Shown here one piece after another: positions 45,441 through 57,898 of a stretch of 64,000 nt of DNA. This stretch comes from Rutpela maculata (lineage: Eukaryota; Arthropoda; Insecta; Coleoptera; Cerambycidae). Position 1 is the stretch's first letter; every line of letters begins with the position of its first letter. A program made the translations under genes and the position numbers. The stretch is taken from assembly GCA_936432065.2 (NCBI GenBank), contig OW386291.2:16965821-17029820 (forward strand), in the 5' to 3' direction. Under the pieces are notes generated by a model. It was not told the DNA's origin. It worked only from the letters and a program-made list of their open reading frames with translations, and did no database searches.

Positions 45441-46836
45441 CAAAGAGAAGCCAACAGGATATGGATGGATCACAAAACGTCTACTAATGCGTTGGTTGGG
45501 AAATTTATAATATAACAGTGAGCACGTAGTAATTAATGAAAAATATTTCCTAAAATTCTGGAAACTAGATGCAGATATGTATTTTCTTCCATTTCCATTT
45601 TTTCAAATTAATTGTGTTGTCTTTATTTATATTATGCCCAAAATATTGGTGTTATGTATTTAAAAGAACCTCTTGGTCAGCTTCATCCGAAAATTAAGAT
45701 AGATTTTCGATTAGATTATTACCAATTACCTACTTTGGTCGTTTTCATGTATCGGTTATTAAACAATAATTCATTAATTTGTTTTTGTACGTTCAAAGAC
45801 AATGATAATTACATGGTTCATTTATTTTTATCAGTACTAATTCTTTTCTTAATGGCAAAATTATTTATTTTAAGACTTTCTATATCTTGTTAGGATGATA
45901 ATAATTTAAAGCAAGTTTTTTTGGATCGTTTGGATAACATTTAGAATATGTTATGTAAGTAAAAACAGGATACTACAGGACTGCAACGCTTCAACAATTA
46001 TGTTAATCAAGTTGAATTTTACAGATGATGGTTTGATAAACCAACATTAAATGAATTTTATTGTTTCATTTAACTGTATAAAAATTGTTAATTTAGCTAT
46101 GAAAATAACTAATTACCTTAATTGCTTCTAAATATTTTACAGATAATTTGATAGCCAAGTTCATTTGGTAACTTATTCGATAAAAATATTTCTGAACTTG
46201 AGTAGGTGTGTTTAAGAGTCTATCATTCAATCAATTTTTGAAAGAAGTCATTGCTCACAAGAAGCCTATTTTTTTAAGGCTGTTCAATTTTTTTCATATT
46301 TTCGTCAGCTGCTTTAGTTGCATTCTATTTAACACCTACATAGTAGAAGAAAGTATCTGTTATTCTAAATCTTTAAGCTTTAATACCAGATTCATTATGA
46401 GAAAATCTTGAAATTCCCAAAGGACCCCGCACACATTATAGGGAAAAAACGGCTTGCGTCAAATTGGCCGAATTTTTGATATGATGTTGAGTTACCATCC
46501 ATATAAAAAGTTTTAGTAACATTGGCTCCAGAAAAGCTTCCGTTTTTAAACTAAACCACAAAAAATTGACAAAAGCGGAATTTTTTGATTTCGCGTATGT
46601 CACGGGAGATCGGCGTATTTTGTCTTTACTATTCACATCGGCGCAGGCAATGTGGTGTTTTTTATATGTATGTAAGTTTATTTAAAATATAGAGTTGCTG
46701 CCTTGCCCAAGATCAGCTACCGGGACATGGAGGATTCTGATCCCATGTGTAATTCGTCAGTGTTGTGCATGTGTGTGCATATTTGTTGTGCATATGTGGG
46801 TGTGGTGGTGTATTCTTTGATTATTATTAGAAGATT
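45441..46836. other. Gene-free stretch
   Basis: AT-rich. CCCAAAGGACCCCGCACACA at 46418-46437 resembles the ends of the foldbacks at 9420 and 59206, but no matching inverted end was found. 46740-46820 is GT-rich. Confidence 0.4.
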
Positions 46837-47160
46837 CTAGTCCTCAATATTAACCATTAGCTGGTCGTTATTTGGATCCCATCTGTTACCTGCATCTTTA
46901 ATATAATCCAGCAAGATACGATCGAGATATTTTATCGCTTGTTGGTACCTACCATATCCCAAGTACCATAGAACACTGGTTATGTGGGCACAGAACTCCA
47001 GTGTTCTGGCTCTGGACAATAGTATCCTGTGACTGGGCCCTCTTGGTCTCGATCCAGTTCATGTTTGTCATTATTTTGGGCAAAGGAGTTCCACAATTGG
47101 TACTTCGTAGCATTTCTGAATATATCCTTATCTGAAGCTGTCCTGGATCATCCTTATTTC
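46837..47160 (-). pseudogene. SWIM-type zinc-finger protein fragment
   Basis: The minus strand reads RTLEFCAHITSVLWYLGYGR then YQQAIKYLDRILLDYIKDAG. This closely resembles the C-terminal half of SWIM fingers in a large invertebrate protein family ('G.C.HI.SVLWYLGYAR'). The N-terminal C-x-C half is decayed (frames shift near 47030), and LPKIMTNMNW lies upstream. Such genes are multi-copy in insects and probably transposon-related; that link is inference. Only a fragment remains. Confidence 0.5.
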
Positions 47161-47162
47161 CC

Positions 47163-47223
47163 GTGTCAGTTTCCCTCTGCCACCCCTAGGAGATAAAAGA
47201 GGGTTGGAAAGGGAAACTGACAC
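47163..47223. repeat. Short hairpin GTGTCAGTTTCCCT
   Basis: GTGTCAGTTTCCCT at 47163-47176 is the exact reverse complement of 47210-47223. The loop contains CCACCCCTAGG. Confidence 0.7.
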
Positions 47224-47971
47224 AATAGAATTTTTTTTTGTCCAAAATTAGCTTCCCCGCCTCAAAATACTTCAGAAAAGTTAGATCACAACCTTATAAT
47301 AAGACCTTTTTGCATGTCAAAAAACATAGGATAAGATGGTTCTGATCAAAAGAACACTAAGATACATCAGTCAATGATAAATCAGAATAGCAGATTTCAG
47401 CCACTATTTTTTTATGTTTTTTACAAATAAACAAAGCTTCCTGTCAGAATGACGTATACTTCCTGTAAAATGGCTGTTACCCCATTTTTGAAAGTTCACC
47501 CCCTTTAAACGCAGCAGTATACAGTGACTGAAATTTGTTTCTTATCACTTTGCGAAACTTTTAATATAAGGTATACCGACAATGAATTCATTTAATTTTT
47601 AGTTTATCATAAATTAATAAAAAAAAAAATTGCAAAAAAACACAAACACATACGACTGCATTTATTTCAATGTCATATTGACAAGTAACGTTTAAAACAA
47701 ATAGTTGACACAATAAAATCATATAGGAGCGTTTTTTATTGTATTTTTAATTAACTAAAGACTCAGCAACGCCTTAATGACTGAAACGGTTTTTCCAGCT
47801 TTCTATCATGACGTCTTTACACGTTTCAACTTCAGTCGCAGAATAAGATCATATAAAGATTTCTGCTTCCAGCTGCTTAACTACAAGTACAATAGTCTAA
47901 ATACATAAATCCAAGAAATATCATCAAAGTATCCATTTTGGTGGTCCTACATTCATTAATTTTATAGGCGA
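47224..47971. other. Gene-free stretch
   Basis: AT-rich sequence without a recognised gene or repeat boundary. Confidence 0.35.
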
Positions 47972-48297
47972 GGAGCCGGTGACACTGAAAGCCCCGTCAT
48001 AGCGGAATCGAAAAATTTTTATGTGAATTGATAGTTAAAAATTATACGAACAAAATAAGCTTGGTATATTCGATAGAAAATTTCGTACTCTTTCAGAATA
48101 AAGTTACGCAAACCACTTTATTTGACTGGACGGGTCTGGCATACCTACTTGAAGTGTGTAAATGGGGATAAAATTTCTTCATTATCACGTGCAAACTTTT
48201 GCGGGCCCAAAAACTGCCGGAAGTATCCGGCATACCAGCTTTATTGTATGGTCTCGATTCACATTTATTACAAAAAGTAGTATGTTAAATACATTTT

Positions 48298-48440
48298 TCT
48301 ACTTCCTTATGTACATTTGCTGTTTTCTGTACAATCTGTAGAATGGATAGGTAGGCAATTCCAGTTAACTGAACGGATATATTTCATATCAGTTCTAGGA
48401 TGGATATGAAATGAAACCGACAAATCACAGTTCGTGTACG
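48298..48440. repeat. ~140-bp repeat, also at 53446-53590
   Basis: Direct-orientation copies share TGTTTTCTGTACA, GAACGGATATATTTCATATC, AGTTCTAGGATGGATATGAA and ATCACAGTTCGTGTA. The second copy lies inside the hAT element at 51814-54755. Confidence 0.75.
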
Positions 48441-48554
48441 GATGTGTATGTAGATTTCTCTATTAGATAATATTGGCATTAATTACAAAATATTTATTTC
48501 AAGGGATAATTTAGATACTGCTTTGTACTGCTTCTTTATTTTTTGGCTCATGGA

Positions 48555-48595
48555 AGACGGCTTGGGGGGGGGGGGGGCATGGCTCTCCCCCCTGG
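48555..48595. repeat. G-run of 14
   Basis: A poly-G tract at 48564-48577 followed by CATGGCTCTCCCCCCTGGCT, which can pair partly with it. Prone to sequencing and assembly error. A separate hairpin TTATATGAACCAA/TTGGTTCATATAA lies at about 48858-48894. Confidence 0.6.
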
Positions 48596-49018
48596 CTGAG
48601 CCCATGGTCTTAGTCCTTTCTTAGATTTAAAATTACATGATAAATATGATCAAAGGAATTATAGGAAGATTTTTATTTAAGATGATTCGAACAATAAAAT
48701 AAAATTAATACAAGAGTTTATGCCCGAGCATAGTATATTTATTAATAATCATCAGAGTCAATATCATCAATATTATAACGTGTTTCATCCTCTGATTCTT
48801 CACTTTCTTCTTCATTTTGTTGGACGCTAAGAATTTCTTCAACCAATTTTTTCATTCATTTATATGAACCAATCCACATTCGGTTGGTTCATATAAAATA
48901 CAAATCGGTTCAGTAGCATTTTGCCACATTGTATTTATAAATATGGTGCGCAAAATTTTTTGCGATAAGGTTTTCCAGCATGGAGGAATATTACTGGAAT
49001 TAAAATTTATCAGGTCAA

Positions 49019-49429
49019 TGAACTAGACAAACAACTGGAACGGCTAGCCCTACATGCAAGCAACAGGCGCGAGTAAGCGAGAGGGACTGATATCGAACGT
49101 ATCTCTACACTATTTCAGCGCATTGCAGTTATTGGATGAGAACGTTACCAGACATTTTTTGTCGATTTGGCTGTACTTTGCATCTGTGGGTTTCAACCTA
49201 AACCAAGTAAGTTCCATTGGCTTCCTTTTTCTGATATACAATAATTTTCAAGATGCATGAAATTAAAATAAAGAAATTTTATTTATTGTGAGAGAGAGTT
49301 TCACTTATTTGTTCCAATGGGATAAAAAGAGACAGAGGTACGTCCATACGGCGCGGCGGGTTGCATGATTATGAAATTGGCCTCACTTATTTGCTATTTC
49401 GCGTCCCTCCCAGTTATTTGTCTAGTTCA
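49019..49429. mobile_element. ~410-bp element with TGAACTAGACAAACAACTGG ends
   Basis: 49019-49038 and 49410-49429 are inverted copies with one difference in 20. The interior is GC-richer than its surroundings and contains a 68-residue frame of unknown identity. No clear target duplication was seen. Confidence 0.6.
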
Positions 49430-49521
49430 ATGCGAAACATTCGACACTTATAGAGACAGCAGACTAAAGGGACAGCATGGCTTCAACATTCAATAATGTC
49501 CTAGGACAACCTCACCTTAAC

Positions 49522-49559
49522 CAGAGAAGAGAGATGTATATATACATCTCTCTTCTCTG
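49522..49559. repeat. 38-bp perfect palindrome
   Basis: CAGAGAAGAGAGATGTATA is followed immediately by its exact reverse complement, with no loop. It may be a hairpin or cruciform site. Confidence 0.85.
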
Positions 49560-50258
49560 CTGTGTATGTCCTATAGCAGATGCAGGTAAATTTCAATTAT
49601 ATAGGAGATAGAAAGAGAAAAACCTATGTAGGGTTTCAACCTGACCCAAGAATCTCTCCCACTTACTCTTCTAGGGACTATGAAAACTGTTGTAACTCTT
49701 GAAACTCAGCTCTAAGGCAGTATTCTATACCAAACTGTATTATGTATATAAAAAAACATGAAACAAAAGTAACTTTACAAGAAACAGGATTAATATTGAT
49801 GTAATATACGAGATTATAATAATTATAAAACAAGAGTAGTTTCATAAGAAGCATTTACTCCAAACTCATTTATTTAACGTACTACTTTTTGTAATAGATG
49901 TGAATCAAGACCATGCAATAAAGCTGGTATGTCGGATACTTCCAGCAGTTTTTGGGCCCGCATACCAAGATATTTTTAAAGATCACATCGAAACGAACAA
50001 AAAAAGTTTGCACGTGATAATGGAGAAATTGTATCCCGTTTCACACACTTCAAATAGGTATGCCAGATCCGTCCGGCCAAATAAAGTGGTTTGCGTATTT
50101 TTTTTCTGAAAAAGTACGAAATTTTCTATCGAATATACTTCAAATAATCAATATCCGCGATGACAGTAAAACATTATTGCATTTTTATAATAATTAATTT
50201 TTTTGAACATTTTTTTCGGCTTTTTAAATCTACGCATACCAAGCTTATTTGGTTCGTA

Positions 50259-51177
50259 CACTCAAAGAAAATGATAGGTAAATTCAACCAAAAAGAGCAT
50301 ATGAAATCGCGCCTATCTAGTTTCATAGTTAAATCAATCAGAAAAGAATAGTCATACAACTTTATTTGTTTTCGTAAACAAATAGTAGTTTAATAATCAT
50401 ATCTTCTTGTAACAAATTAAATAGTACAATGACATTTTTTTATGTTCACTAACCATTTTCAATTTGGTCTACAATTAAATAGTACAACGACTTTGTTTTT
50501 TGTTCACCAACTAATTTTTAGGTTGATCTACACTTTATTGTATGATGAAGTTTTTTTTGGTTAGCCAAAATCTCAGTATTGAGACATCAGACCACCCAAA
50601 CCAAAAATTAGAGATCGTTTATAAGATCAATCCAAATATATCGATGATCCCTGAGAGAATTTGAACATTGCAATCATGTTATTAATTTTCTATAGAATTC
50701 ATAAGAGTATAGGATAATGCATGATTGATTATTGTCAGTGATTTGTGTGTGGCGTCATGTGGGAATAATTTCTGTAATAGACTACGTGGTAAGTAAGCAA
50801 ATTTTATGGTAATTCTTTTAGAACTTCTAGAAGACGACAATAATATTAGTTTGTCTACCAAGTACAATAGTACGACGAACTAATACTGGGTTAGAATTAC
50901 AATTCGATAATAGTTAAAAATAAAATATACTATTATCTAGTTTAATTTGACAGAATTCAACAAAATAATAGTCAGACGAACAAAATAATAGTCTTATTCA
51001 TCTATTTTTTAAGTTAATGTTTGTTTTGTTGTACGACAACTTTTTATTAATATAATTAAAATAACAATCACCTTTTGTTTAAAAATACCATCAATATAGT
51101 TTGGTTTAACAAAATTAACGATATTGTTAGTTAACCATTTTTTTTTGTTGAATTTACCCATACTATTTCTTTGAGTG
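50259..51177. mobile_element. Tc1/mariner-type non-autonomous element (919 bp) with TA duplication
   Basis: Ends CACTCAAAGAAAATGATAGG and, inverted, CACTCAAAGAAATAGTATGG, continuing GTAAATTCAAC in both. TA flanks each side (50257-50258 and 51178-51179). The unoccupied site is preserved in the opposite arm of the surrounding inverted repeat at 48035-48045 (AAAATTATACGAA), proving a single TA was duplicated. The interior is AT-rich with repeated 'aatagtacaa/gac' themes and no transposase. Confidence 0.9.
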
Positions 51178-51813
51178 TATAATTTTTAACTATCAATTCA
51201 CATAAAAATTTTTCGATTCCGCTATGAGGCAACTTTCAGTGTCACCGGCTCCGGGACTATTAATATGTCACCCAAAATGTTATCATAGATTTTAAATATG
51301 AAATTTGATTAGTTTGCTATGGAGAGCTTTTCGATTGGTTGTGAATACACGCAGATAGAGAAATCAAGTTTTGCAAAATTGAAAACCATATTTCCTTAAT
51401 TAGAACGGAAACATTCAGAAAAGGCAAATAGCTTATTCTCACAACTGTTAGTCACCTTATATTATACGTTTAAGTTGTCACGCAATGTGTACATTTAAGA
51501 AAATATACTAGCTAGAGAAATAAAAAACAATAGTATGAAGCAAAATGACTGAGGTCACAGGCATCACTACAGATAGTAATTTTATTATTTAAAATTGTCG
51601 ATATGTTTATTAATTTACGAAAAATATGAACTGTAAAATTTGATATATCTACTTAAAATGTTCTTTGGGGATTCCATTGGGTAACCCCCATGTATTTCGA
51701 CATGCTAAATACGAATCAGATATCCATTTGGCTCCGTTACCCACCAATGTTTATTAAATCGCGAAAATATCCTAAATGATTAGTTTTTTCAGGTAATTTT
51801 CGCGATTTACAAA

Positions 51814-54755
51814 CAGAGCTGTTGAAAGTACCCAATGAAAGTACTTGAAGTACCAAATACCAAGTACCTGACAAAGTACTTGCTGCTCCAATTCCCAAGT
51901 ACTATGATCTGAAGCAAAGTAATTCAAATACCAAATACTTGTCGAAAGTACTTCAAGTAAATCGCAAGTACCGTATTTCAAATATTTCAGATTATTTGAA
52001 GTACTTCACTAGGTACTTCAAATCTCAAAGTAATTCAATTACTCTAAAGTATTTCAAATACTCGAGTATTTCAAGTACTTTAACATATTTCAAATGCTCC
52101 ACAGTTCTTCCAATACCCATAAAAAATTTTATTTATTAAGTTTTTCTCTTAATAATTTGCTATTATTATTATTTATTAACAGCTTTCTCTAACTCAGTAT
52201 CATTCAAAAACAATAGAAAAAATAATTTATTATTATATAAATATAAAAACCAACAAAAATAAATATTGCTGCGGTCGATTTCCCTTCAAATATCAGGAAA
52301 GTAATAAATAAAATCAACTTATACACTATCAGAAAATGTTCGCTTTGGTATGGGCAATAAGAGCAAGCGAGAGTAAAGCAACTATTCCATTCTTTTTTAT
52401 CATATAACACATCCTACAATCGTGCCACCTGCTTTCCCCACCACATGTGCGTGGGCGGCCTGTCTGTGGAATTTCAAATTGTTTCCGCCTTGATTCGTGT
52501 CACTATTTGCCCCTCTGCTAGAGCTCTGGTAGACGCCTTTATTGTGGGCGATCGGTTAAGTCGTTGAAACTATGCAACATCTAAGCCAGGACTTTCCGAT
52601 ACTGTATATAAAACATAGTAATAATTTTAGGTAAGTACAAGTACAAATAATAAAATTGAGATCTATCTATTTCCATTACCTTTCAATAGCACCAAATTTT
52701 CGAAATTTCCATTAGTTAATGCATTTCTTCTAGAAGCATTTATAATTTCACTAAATGAAAAGTCTTTCTACAGCTGATGATACAAGGCATGTATTAAACC
52801 GATAAAAAACTGTTTTTACTGAGAAGCAAGTTGGGTGTCAGAGTTATTTAAGTATTGAAAAATTTTTAATTCAATTCTTTTTTTTCACTGGCTTTTATAC
52901 AGTGTGTTTCACTTGAAATGGTAACATCCCAATAACTTTTCATTTTTTTCCGATTTGAATCAAATTTTACTTAAGTATGGAACCAATTAGGATCTACTTA
53001 TGACCAGAAAAGCATTCGCCTCCTACAATTGCAAAGCCACCTGCAGTACCAATATATGCGGGGAAAATAAAAAAATCATATTAGGCATATTTTTATCGGA
53101 AAATTTTGTTAATGAAACTTGTTCAGAATTGTCCAAAAACCGTAAGTCCAAAATGTAATCAAAATAAAATATGTATACATTTTGATTAAAATAATGTCCA
53201 ATATATATTTACACCATTTGAAAAGCCATAAAAAAAAGCTTTTTAATTATATACATGGTATTTATTTTAAAAAAAATTTGTCTAATTTACTATAAATTTA
53301 CAATTTATCAAATTATCCTTGGAAAACAAAAGTATGTAAATTAAAATAAACAATATGTTAGTTCTGTCAAGATACATGTTAGTATCTAATTTCACTTTAT
53401 TTTAAATAAAATGGAGAATTTCAATAATTGATATATATTTTTTCTACTCCCTTATGTAAATTTACTGTTTTCTGTACAGTCTTTAGAATGGATAAGGCAA
53501 TTCCCGGTAACTGAACGGATATATTTCATATCAGTTCTAGGATGGATATGAAATGAAACGGACCAATCACAGTTCGTGTATTAAGTACATATGTAACTAT
53601 TCATTTTAAAATCAAATTAGTGCGTAAGCTGTCAAAGTAACTGTCAGTGTGTATTTGTGTAATATATTAATGTTTAATAAATATTGTAGTTTCTTAAGCT
53701 GGTCGTAGAAAAAGTATGCTGTACATACAACTCGAATGGATTATCCATATCGCACTCAAACTTCTTTATCGTGCGATATGGATATCAAATCCACTCTTGT
53801 TGCACAAACTACTATTTCGGACTACCATGACTTAATGTAAGAAAATATAAAACTTATAATATCTACTTTAGTTTTTAAGAAAAATTCCATACGTCATACA
53901 TCATTGAAAAAGGTTTTTCTATGGCCTTTCTAATGGTGTAAAAGTATATGGGGTATTCCATTAAAAAAAAAACCAAAGTAAAGCTCGTATCTCAGAAATT
54001 TGACTTTTAATTGTTTTTCTGAAATGATTTTTGGAAAATAAACGTGATTTCTCATAACTTTTATTTTTAAACGTTTTTACGTAACTCCAAAAATAACGAA
54101 ATTAAATGAGGTTCTAACGTTCGCGTGACCACCCTGTACAGTTAACTATAATAAGGAACTTTAGTCTAGTTAAAATAAAAAACACATTCTTAAATAAATT
54201 AATGTTCTGATACTTAGTATATACTAATAATAATATTTTTTTGTTTTTATGTGCCTTTGCTATTTTTCAAAAAGTTTGCCGTCCCTGGATTTTGCCGCCC
54301 TGGGCTATAGCCTCTATAGCCAACCCCCTAAATCCCCCACTGCCCACATAATGTTAACACTGATTACTGAATAAAAACAGCTATGCAGTAACAATTTTTT
54401 AGTGAAATTTGTTTTTTAAAATATCTAAAACATGGAACTACAAGGACTTCAAATACTTTTAATTAATTGAAATATCAAAAAACATATTTCAAATACTATA
54501 AATTGTTAAGTCTAGTACTTCAAATACCGGGACAGTACTTGAAATACCGGAGAGTATTTGAAATACCAAGCAAAGTAATTCAAATACCAGTATTTCTGAA
54601 AACCAAATCCCAAATCCAAATACTCGAAGCAAAGTATTTCAAATACCAAGTACCAAATACTGGGAATCGAAAGGATTTGAAGCAAAGTACTTCAAATACT
54701 GAAAGTATTTAAAATACTTTTTTCAATTACTTTTATTTGAAGTACTCCAGCTCTG
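51814..54755. mobile_element. hAT-type element (2.94 kb) with TACTT-rich subterminal arrays
   Basis: The ends CAGAGCTG and, inverted, CAGAGCTG are flanked by TTTACAAA on both sides (51806-51813 and 54756-54763), a perfect 8-bp target duplication. About 300 bp inside each end are dense in AAGTACTT/CAAATAC motifs. No hAT transposase domain is readable, so it is non-autonomous or gutted. The interior includes the 53446-53590 repeat, the 52903-53068 repeat and a segment (54285-54350) with CCGCCCTGGGC. Confidence 0.9.
52903..53068. repeat. Dispersed repeat, opposite-strand partner of 31936-32097
   Basis: Reverse complement of 31936-32097, including TTTTTTCCGATTTGAATCAA, CATTCGCCTCCTAC and GCAAAGCCACCTGC. 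Confidence 0.65.
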
Positions 54756-54845
54756 TTTACAAAAAAATGGCGGCCAATGGAGCTAAACGGATACCTGATT
54801 CGTGTTTAGCACGTCGAAATACATACGGGTTTCCCAATTGAGTAC

Positions 54846-55879
54846 CAGAAAAAGACCACTTTTTTTATTTTGTGTGCCTATGTAATTAACTAGGGGTTAT
54901 TTATTTCTCGTCTTTCAAGAAGTCCGAAAAATAATATATATAGACCTATGAGTAGAAATATGCTTTCTTTGGTTCCTTTAACATATATAGATTGTATAGT
55001 CTTTGAATTAAAAAAAAATAAAAATAAATTTGGGCTCACCTCTTTAGGGTAGTGTAACTCTAATAGGCTTATTAAAAAATATATCATATGAAGAACCGCC
55101 CTTAATTTTCGAGGAATATGTGGGTCAAGTCTGTATTCTTTATTCAAAAACACCCTCATGTATTATTTAGGTCAACCTCGACTAATTAATATCTATTCTT
55201 ATTTGACATTCTGTGTACTTAGCACATCGGAAAGATTGAAAATCAATGCTAATTAACATGTTACATACTTGAACAATTATAAATAGTGTGCACAAGAAGT
55301 TGTAAATATTCAAGCTACCGTTGAAATATGTTTGTTATTAGTTTATTACAGACAGCATACACGAACGAAGACAGCATGGCGCTTGTGGAGCAATACTGCA
55401 ATACTAACTAGTCGCGCATTGAATGTTATTTATTATACTCTTCGCAAAAAACATTGCATTTGATCGGCACATTTCTAAAACAGTAAATATCGCTCGTAGA
55501 GAAAAAAAATTTCATATCATTATGTTAGTGAACAAATTCTGAACAACTTTCAAAATGTCCGTCTGTCCGTCCGTCACGTTTCTTATAAGCACGATAACTT
55601 AAGAAAAGTCCGGTTGTATTGAAATTTGGAAAGTAAGTTAGCGTTATTTAGAGGAAGAACCCTATTGTTTTTGAAAAAATCAATCAGTAAATAAAAAGTT
55701 ATTAATCATAAAAAACAAGAAAAGTTTTCTTAATTTTTGTCTTTTGTACTTAAATAGAAATCTTGCGAAATGTTATTTTCTTTATATTTTTTTGTTTGTA
55801 CATTTTACTGATATACATATTTCATAATAATATATCTAATCCGTTGAAATATAATTCTCGAATGATATACATTACAGAC
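54846..55879. other. Gene-free stretch
   Basis: AT-rich. A short TCCGTCTGTCCGTCCGTC run (55558) resembles the tetranucleotide tract seen in family A. The 89-residue frame at 55159-54890 is not recognised. Confidence 0.35.
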
Positions 55880-56274
55880 AATTTTTGTAGTTATGTGTGA
55901 TGGACTAGCGGCTACACTTTTGAAGGAAGGGGTGTCATTAGCTCGAACGGGTTTTCATTGAGTTTTCCCCGAAACTTTAAACAGTGCAGTGAGCCCTAAC
56001 AAGTGCACCGTAAATAAAAACCAATAAGTTTAACTTTAAGTTTCTAAAAGCTTTCTCCTACATATAGTCATACTGTTAGTTTTAAGTCTTACCTATTTCT
56101 TAAGATAGGAGCACTAACGACCCACCTCAACTTATCGTTTTAGCCGAACCGGACCCACTCAGCCCAGCCACACACAAATCATGACGTCACGCGCCGTGGT
56201 TGTGCGGCTGGCTCCGGACCGAAATCCGGCTAGGCGCATATACATGGAACTAAAATGTTAAATAAATTGTTATT
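55880..56274 (+). pseudogene. LINE 3' untranslated end, copy 1
   Basis: GCCGAACCGGACCCACTC, a CGCGCCGTGGTTGTG stretch and GGCTGGCTCCGGACC align with 57758-57835 (GCCGAACCGAACC..., CGCGCCGTGTTTATC, ACTGGCTCCTGACC). The tail AAATGTTAAATAAATTG matches the 3' end of the second copy. Coding sequence is absent in this copy. Confidence 0.6.
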
Positions 56275-56317
56275 TTTACAATTAATTATTTTTTATTTAT
56301 TTGCTTTTATCCTGATT

Positions 56318-56891
56318 AGAGAATATTATTTAGGTATTTAGCAAATCACAAATTACACATTTTTATTTATTACGAAATTACGTATTTTCTGTATATTATT
56401 GCCCTAATCTGGGCACGCTAATATACTAGATAGGCAAATACTTTAAAACACTCATCATTGGAGAACTAATCAAAACAACTACTCTTCTAGCTAATACTGA
56501 CGAAGTATTGAATTATAAAGAGTGTTTTAAAGTGTTTTCCTAAGTAGTATATTAGAGTGACCAGATTAAGGTACCAATATACAGAAAGTAGATAATTTCA
56601 TATTAATTAAAGTGTGAATGACTTAATTTAAATAAATAATTTAAGTATTTTCTACATATTTTTTTCTTTAAAATGCTAGGAATCATACCATGTAATTCAA
56701 TACTTCGTCAGTATTAGCTAGAAGAGTAGTTGTTTGAATTGGTTCTCCAATGATGAGTGTTTCAAAGTATTTGCCTAACTAGTATATTAGCGTGCCCAGA
56801 TTAGGGCAACAATATACAGAAAATAGGTAATTTCGTAATAAATAAAAATGTGTGTAATTTGTGATTTGCTAAATACCTAAATAATGTTCTC
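56318..56891. mobile_element. ~570-bp inverted-repeat element in the LINE tail
   Basis: The outer ends GAGAATATTATTTAGGTATT and, inverted, GAGAACATTATTTAGGTATT lead arms of about 210 bp. These include CTAATCTGGGCACGCTAATA and AATACTGACGAAGTATTGAA. The centre holds a third, partial copy in right-arm orientation (56520-56630). AAATTGTTATT occurs on both sides (56264-56274 and 56892-56902), a possible target duplication with 43 extra bases on the left. Confidence 0.7.
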
Positions 56892-56912
56892 AAATTGTTA
56901 TTGATTGATTTG

Positions 56913-56985
56913 CTTTGCAATCCAAAGGTTGTGTGTTCGAATTCTTGTTGTTTTTTTTTTCTTTTTTTTTTTTTTTCATATACAT
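56913..56985 (+). repeat. tRNA 3'-half-like sequence plus T-run, copy 1
   Basis: CAATCCAAAGGTTGTGTGTT then CGAAT, a B-box-like segment, followed by long T-rich tracts and CATATAC. It matches 57899-57971. It directly follows the first LINE tail. Confidence 0.5.
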
Positions 56986-57895
56986 CACGTACGCGGCGCC
57001 GGTGTGGTGCAGCATTCCAGCTACGACAATGCGAAAACTCAAAATGAACACAAATTTATGCGCCTTATTTCTCATTCTGGCAGGTACATCTCTCTCAGAG
57101 ATCTATACACACGATGTCACGACATAACCCTACTAGCGGACTACGTTCAAGAAATCGCATAAAAATTTTACATCTTCAAACTGGGCTATAGTCTGCTAGC
57201 CAGCAGCATAACCCAAATCAGAATGCATAATGCCGCATTCCAAATCAAACACCTCCTCCTACCATACCAATCGTTGCCTATCTTCCGGCAACCTCTTCCC
57301 TAGCCATATTTTCCTATAACACAACCTACCATTTCTCTATCTTTGATCTTTCCTCAACTTTACCTGTCCAATCCTTTCTATTATCTTTCTGTATGTTCTA
57401 TTTTTGTTCCTTTTTTTATTTTCTTTGTTCTTTTTGTCATCAAAAATTCCATTTTGGCCGATAAACCTTTAAGAAATTCAAACATTTTAACTTTATCCCT
57501 TTTCCACCACATTTTCCTGGCGTCAGGGAGATCACCAGGTCGGCAGTTCTCGTACGGGTTTTTTCGTTTAGCTTTTCACTCTAGTCAACAGCCAAAATTT
57601 TTTCAGTGTTACAACCATAGTTACTAGTTCTAAGTTTTATATGTATTAGTTTTAGGCCTATGTGGGCAGCATTATTTTTAAAGGTATTATTAATTTTAAA
57701 CCCACGCTAGGTGGGTAGGAATTTTAATTGATCTATTTTTTTACCATTGTCGCCAAGCCGAACCGAACCTACCCCATCCAGCCCTACAATCACCAAGGCG
57801 CTACGCGCCGTGTTTATCTGACTGGCTCCTGACCAGATTTCGGGGAGTCACATATGTACCTATATAAATGTTAATAAATTTTATTTGCTTGCTTG
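56978..57895 (+). pseudogene. LINE (jockey-like) C-terminus and 3' UTR, copy 2
   Basis: ITYAAPVWCSIPATTMRKLK (about 56985-57045) is the post-RT 'YAAPVW' region. In the next frame FMRLISHSGRYISLRDLYTR and DITLLADYVQEIA continue the usual C-terminal order ('R.I...R...I..LH'), so one frameshift lies near 57050. A stop follows at about 57161, then KFYIFKLGYSLLASSITQIR. The 3' UTR includes the GCCGAACCGAACC segment and ends in TTTGCTTGCTTGC repeats. It is 5' truncated right after a T-run. Dead copy. Confidence 0.65.
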
Positions 57896-57898
57896 CGT

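Larger units (their letters stand above)
47972..51252. mobile_element. Inverted-repeat element, ends GGAGCCGGTGACACTGAAAG
   Basis: The left arm 47972-48290 pairs with a right arm spread over 49868-50140 and 51178-51252. Shared landmarks are ATAGCGGAATCG, TTTTTATGTGAATTGATAGT, ATTCGATAGAAAATTTCGTA, TTATCACGTGCAAACTTTT and ACTTTTTGTAATA. The right arm is split by a Tc1/mariner-type element (50259-51177) and by about 100 bp at 50136-50236. The ~1.6-kb centre (48291-49867) holds the smaller features listed separately. No transposase was found. Confidence 0.7.
51672..54845. mobile_element. Small hairpin element split by the hAT insertion
   Basis: 51672-51755 pairs with 54764-54845 (ATTTCGACATGCTAAATACG versus the inverted CGTGTTTAGCACGTCGAAAT). 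Removing the hAT element leaves a hairpin element of roughly 230 bp. A second short inverted pair AAATCGCGAAAAT/ATTTTCGCGATTT lies at 51758-51808. Confidence 0.65.
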
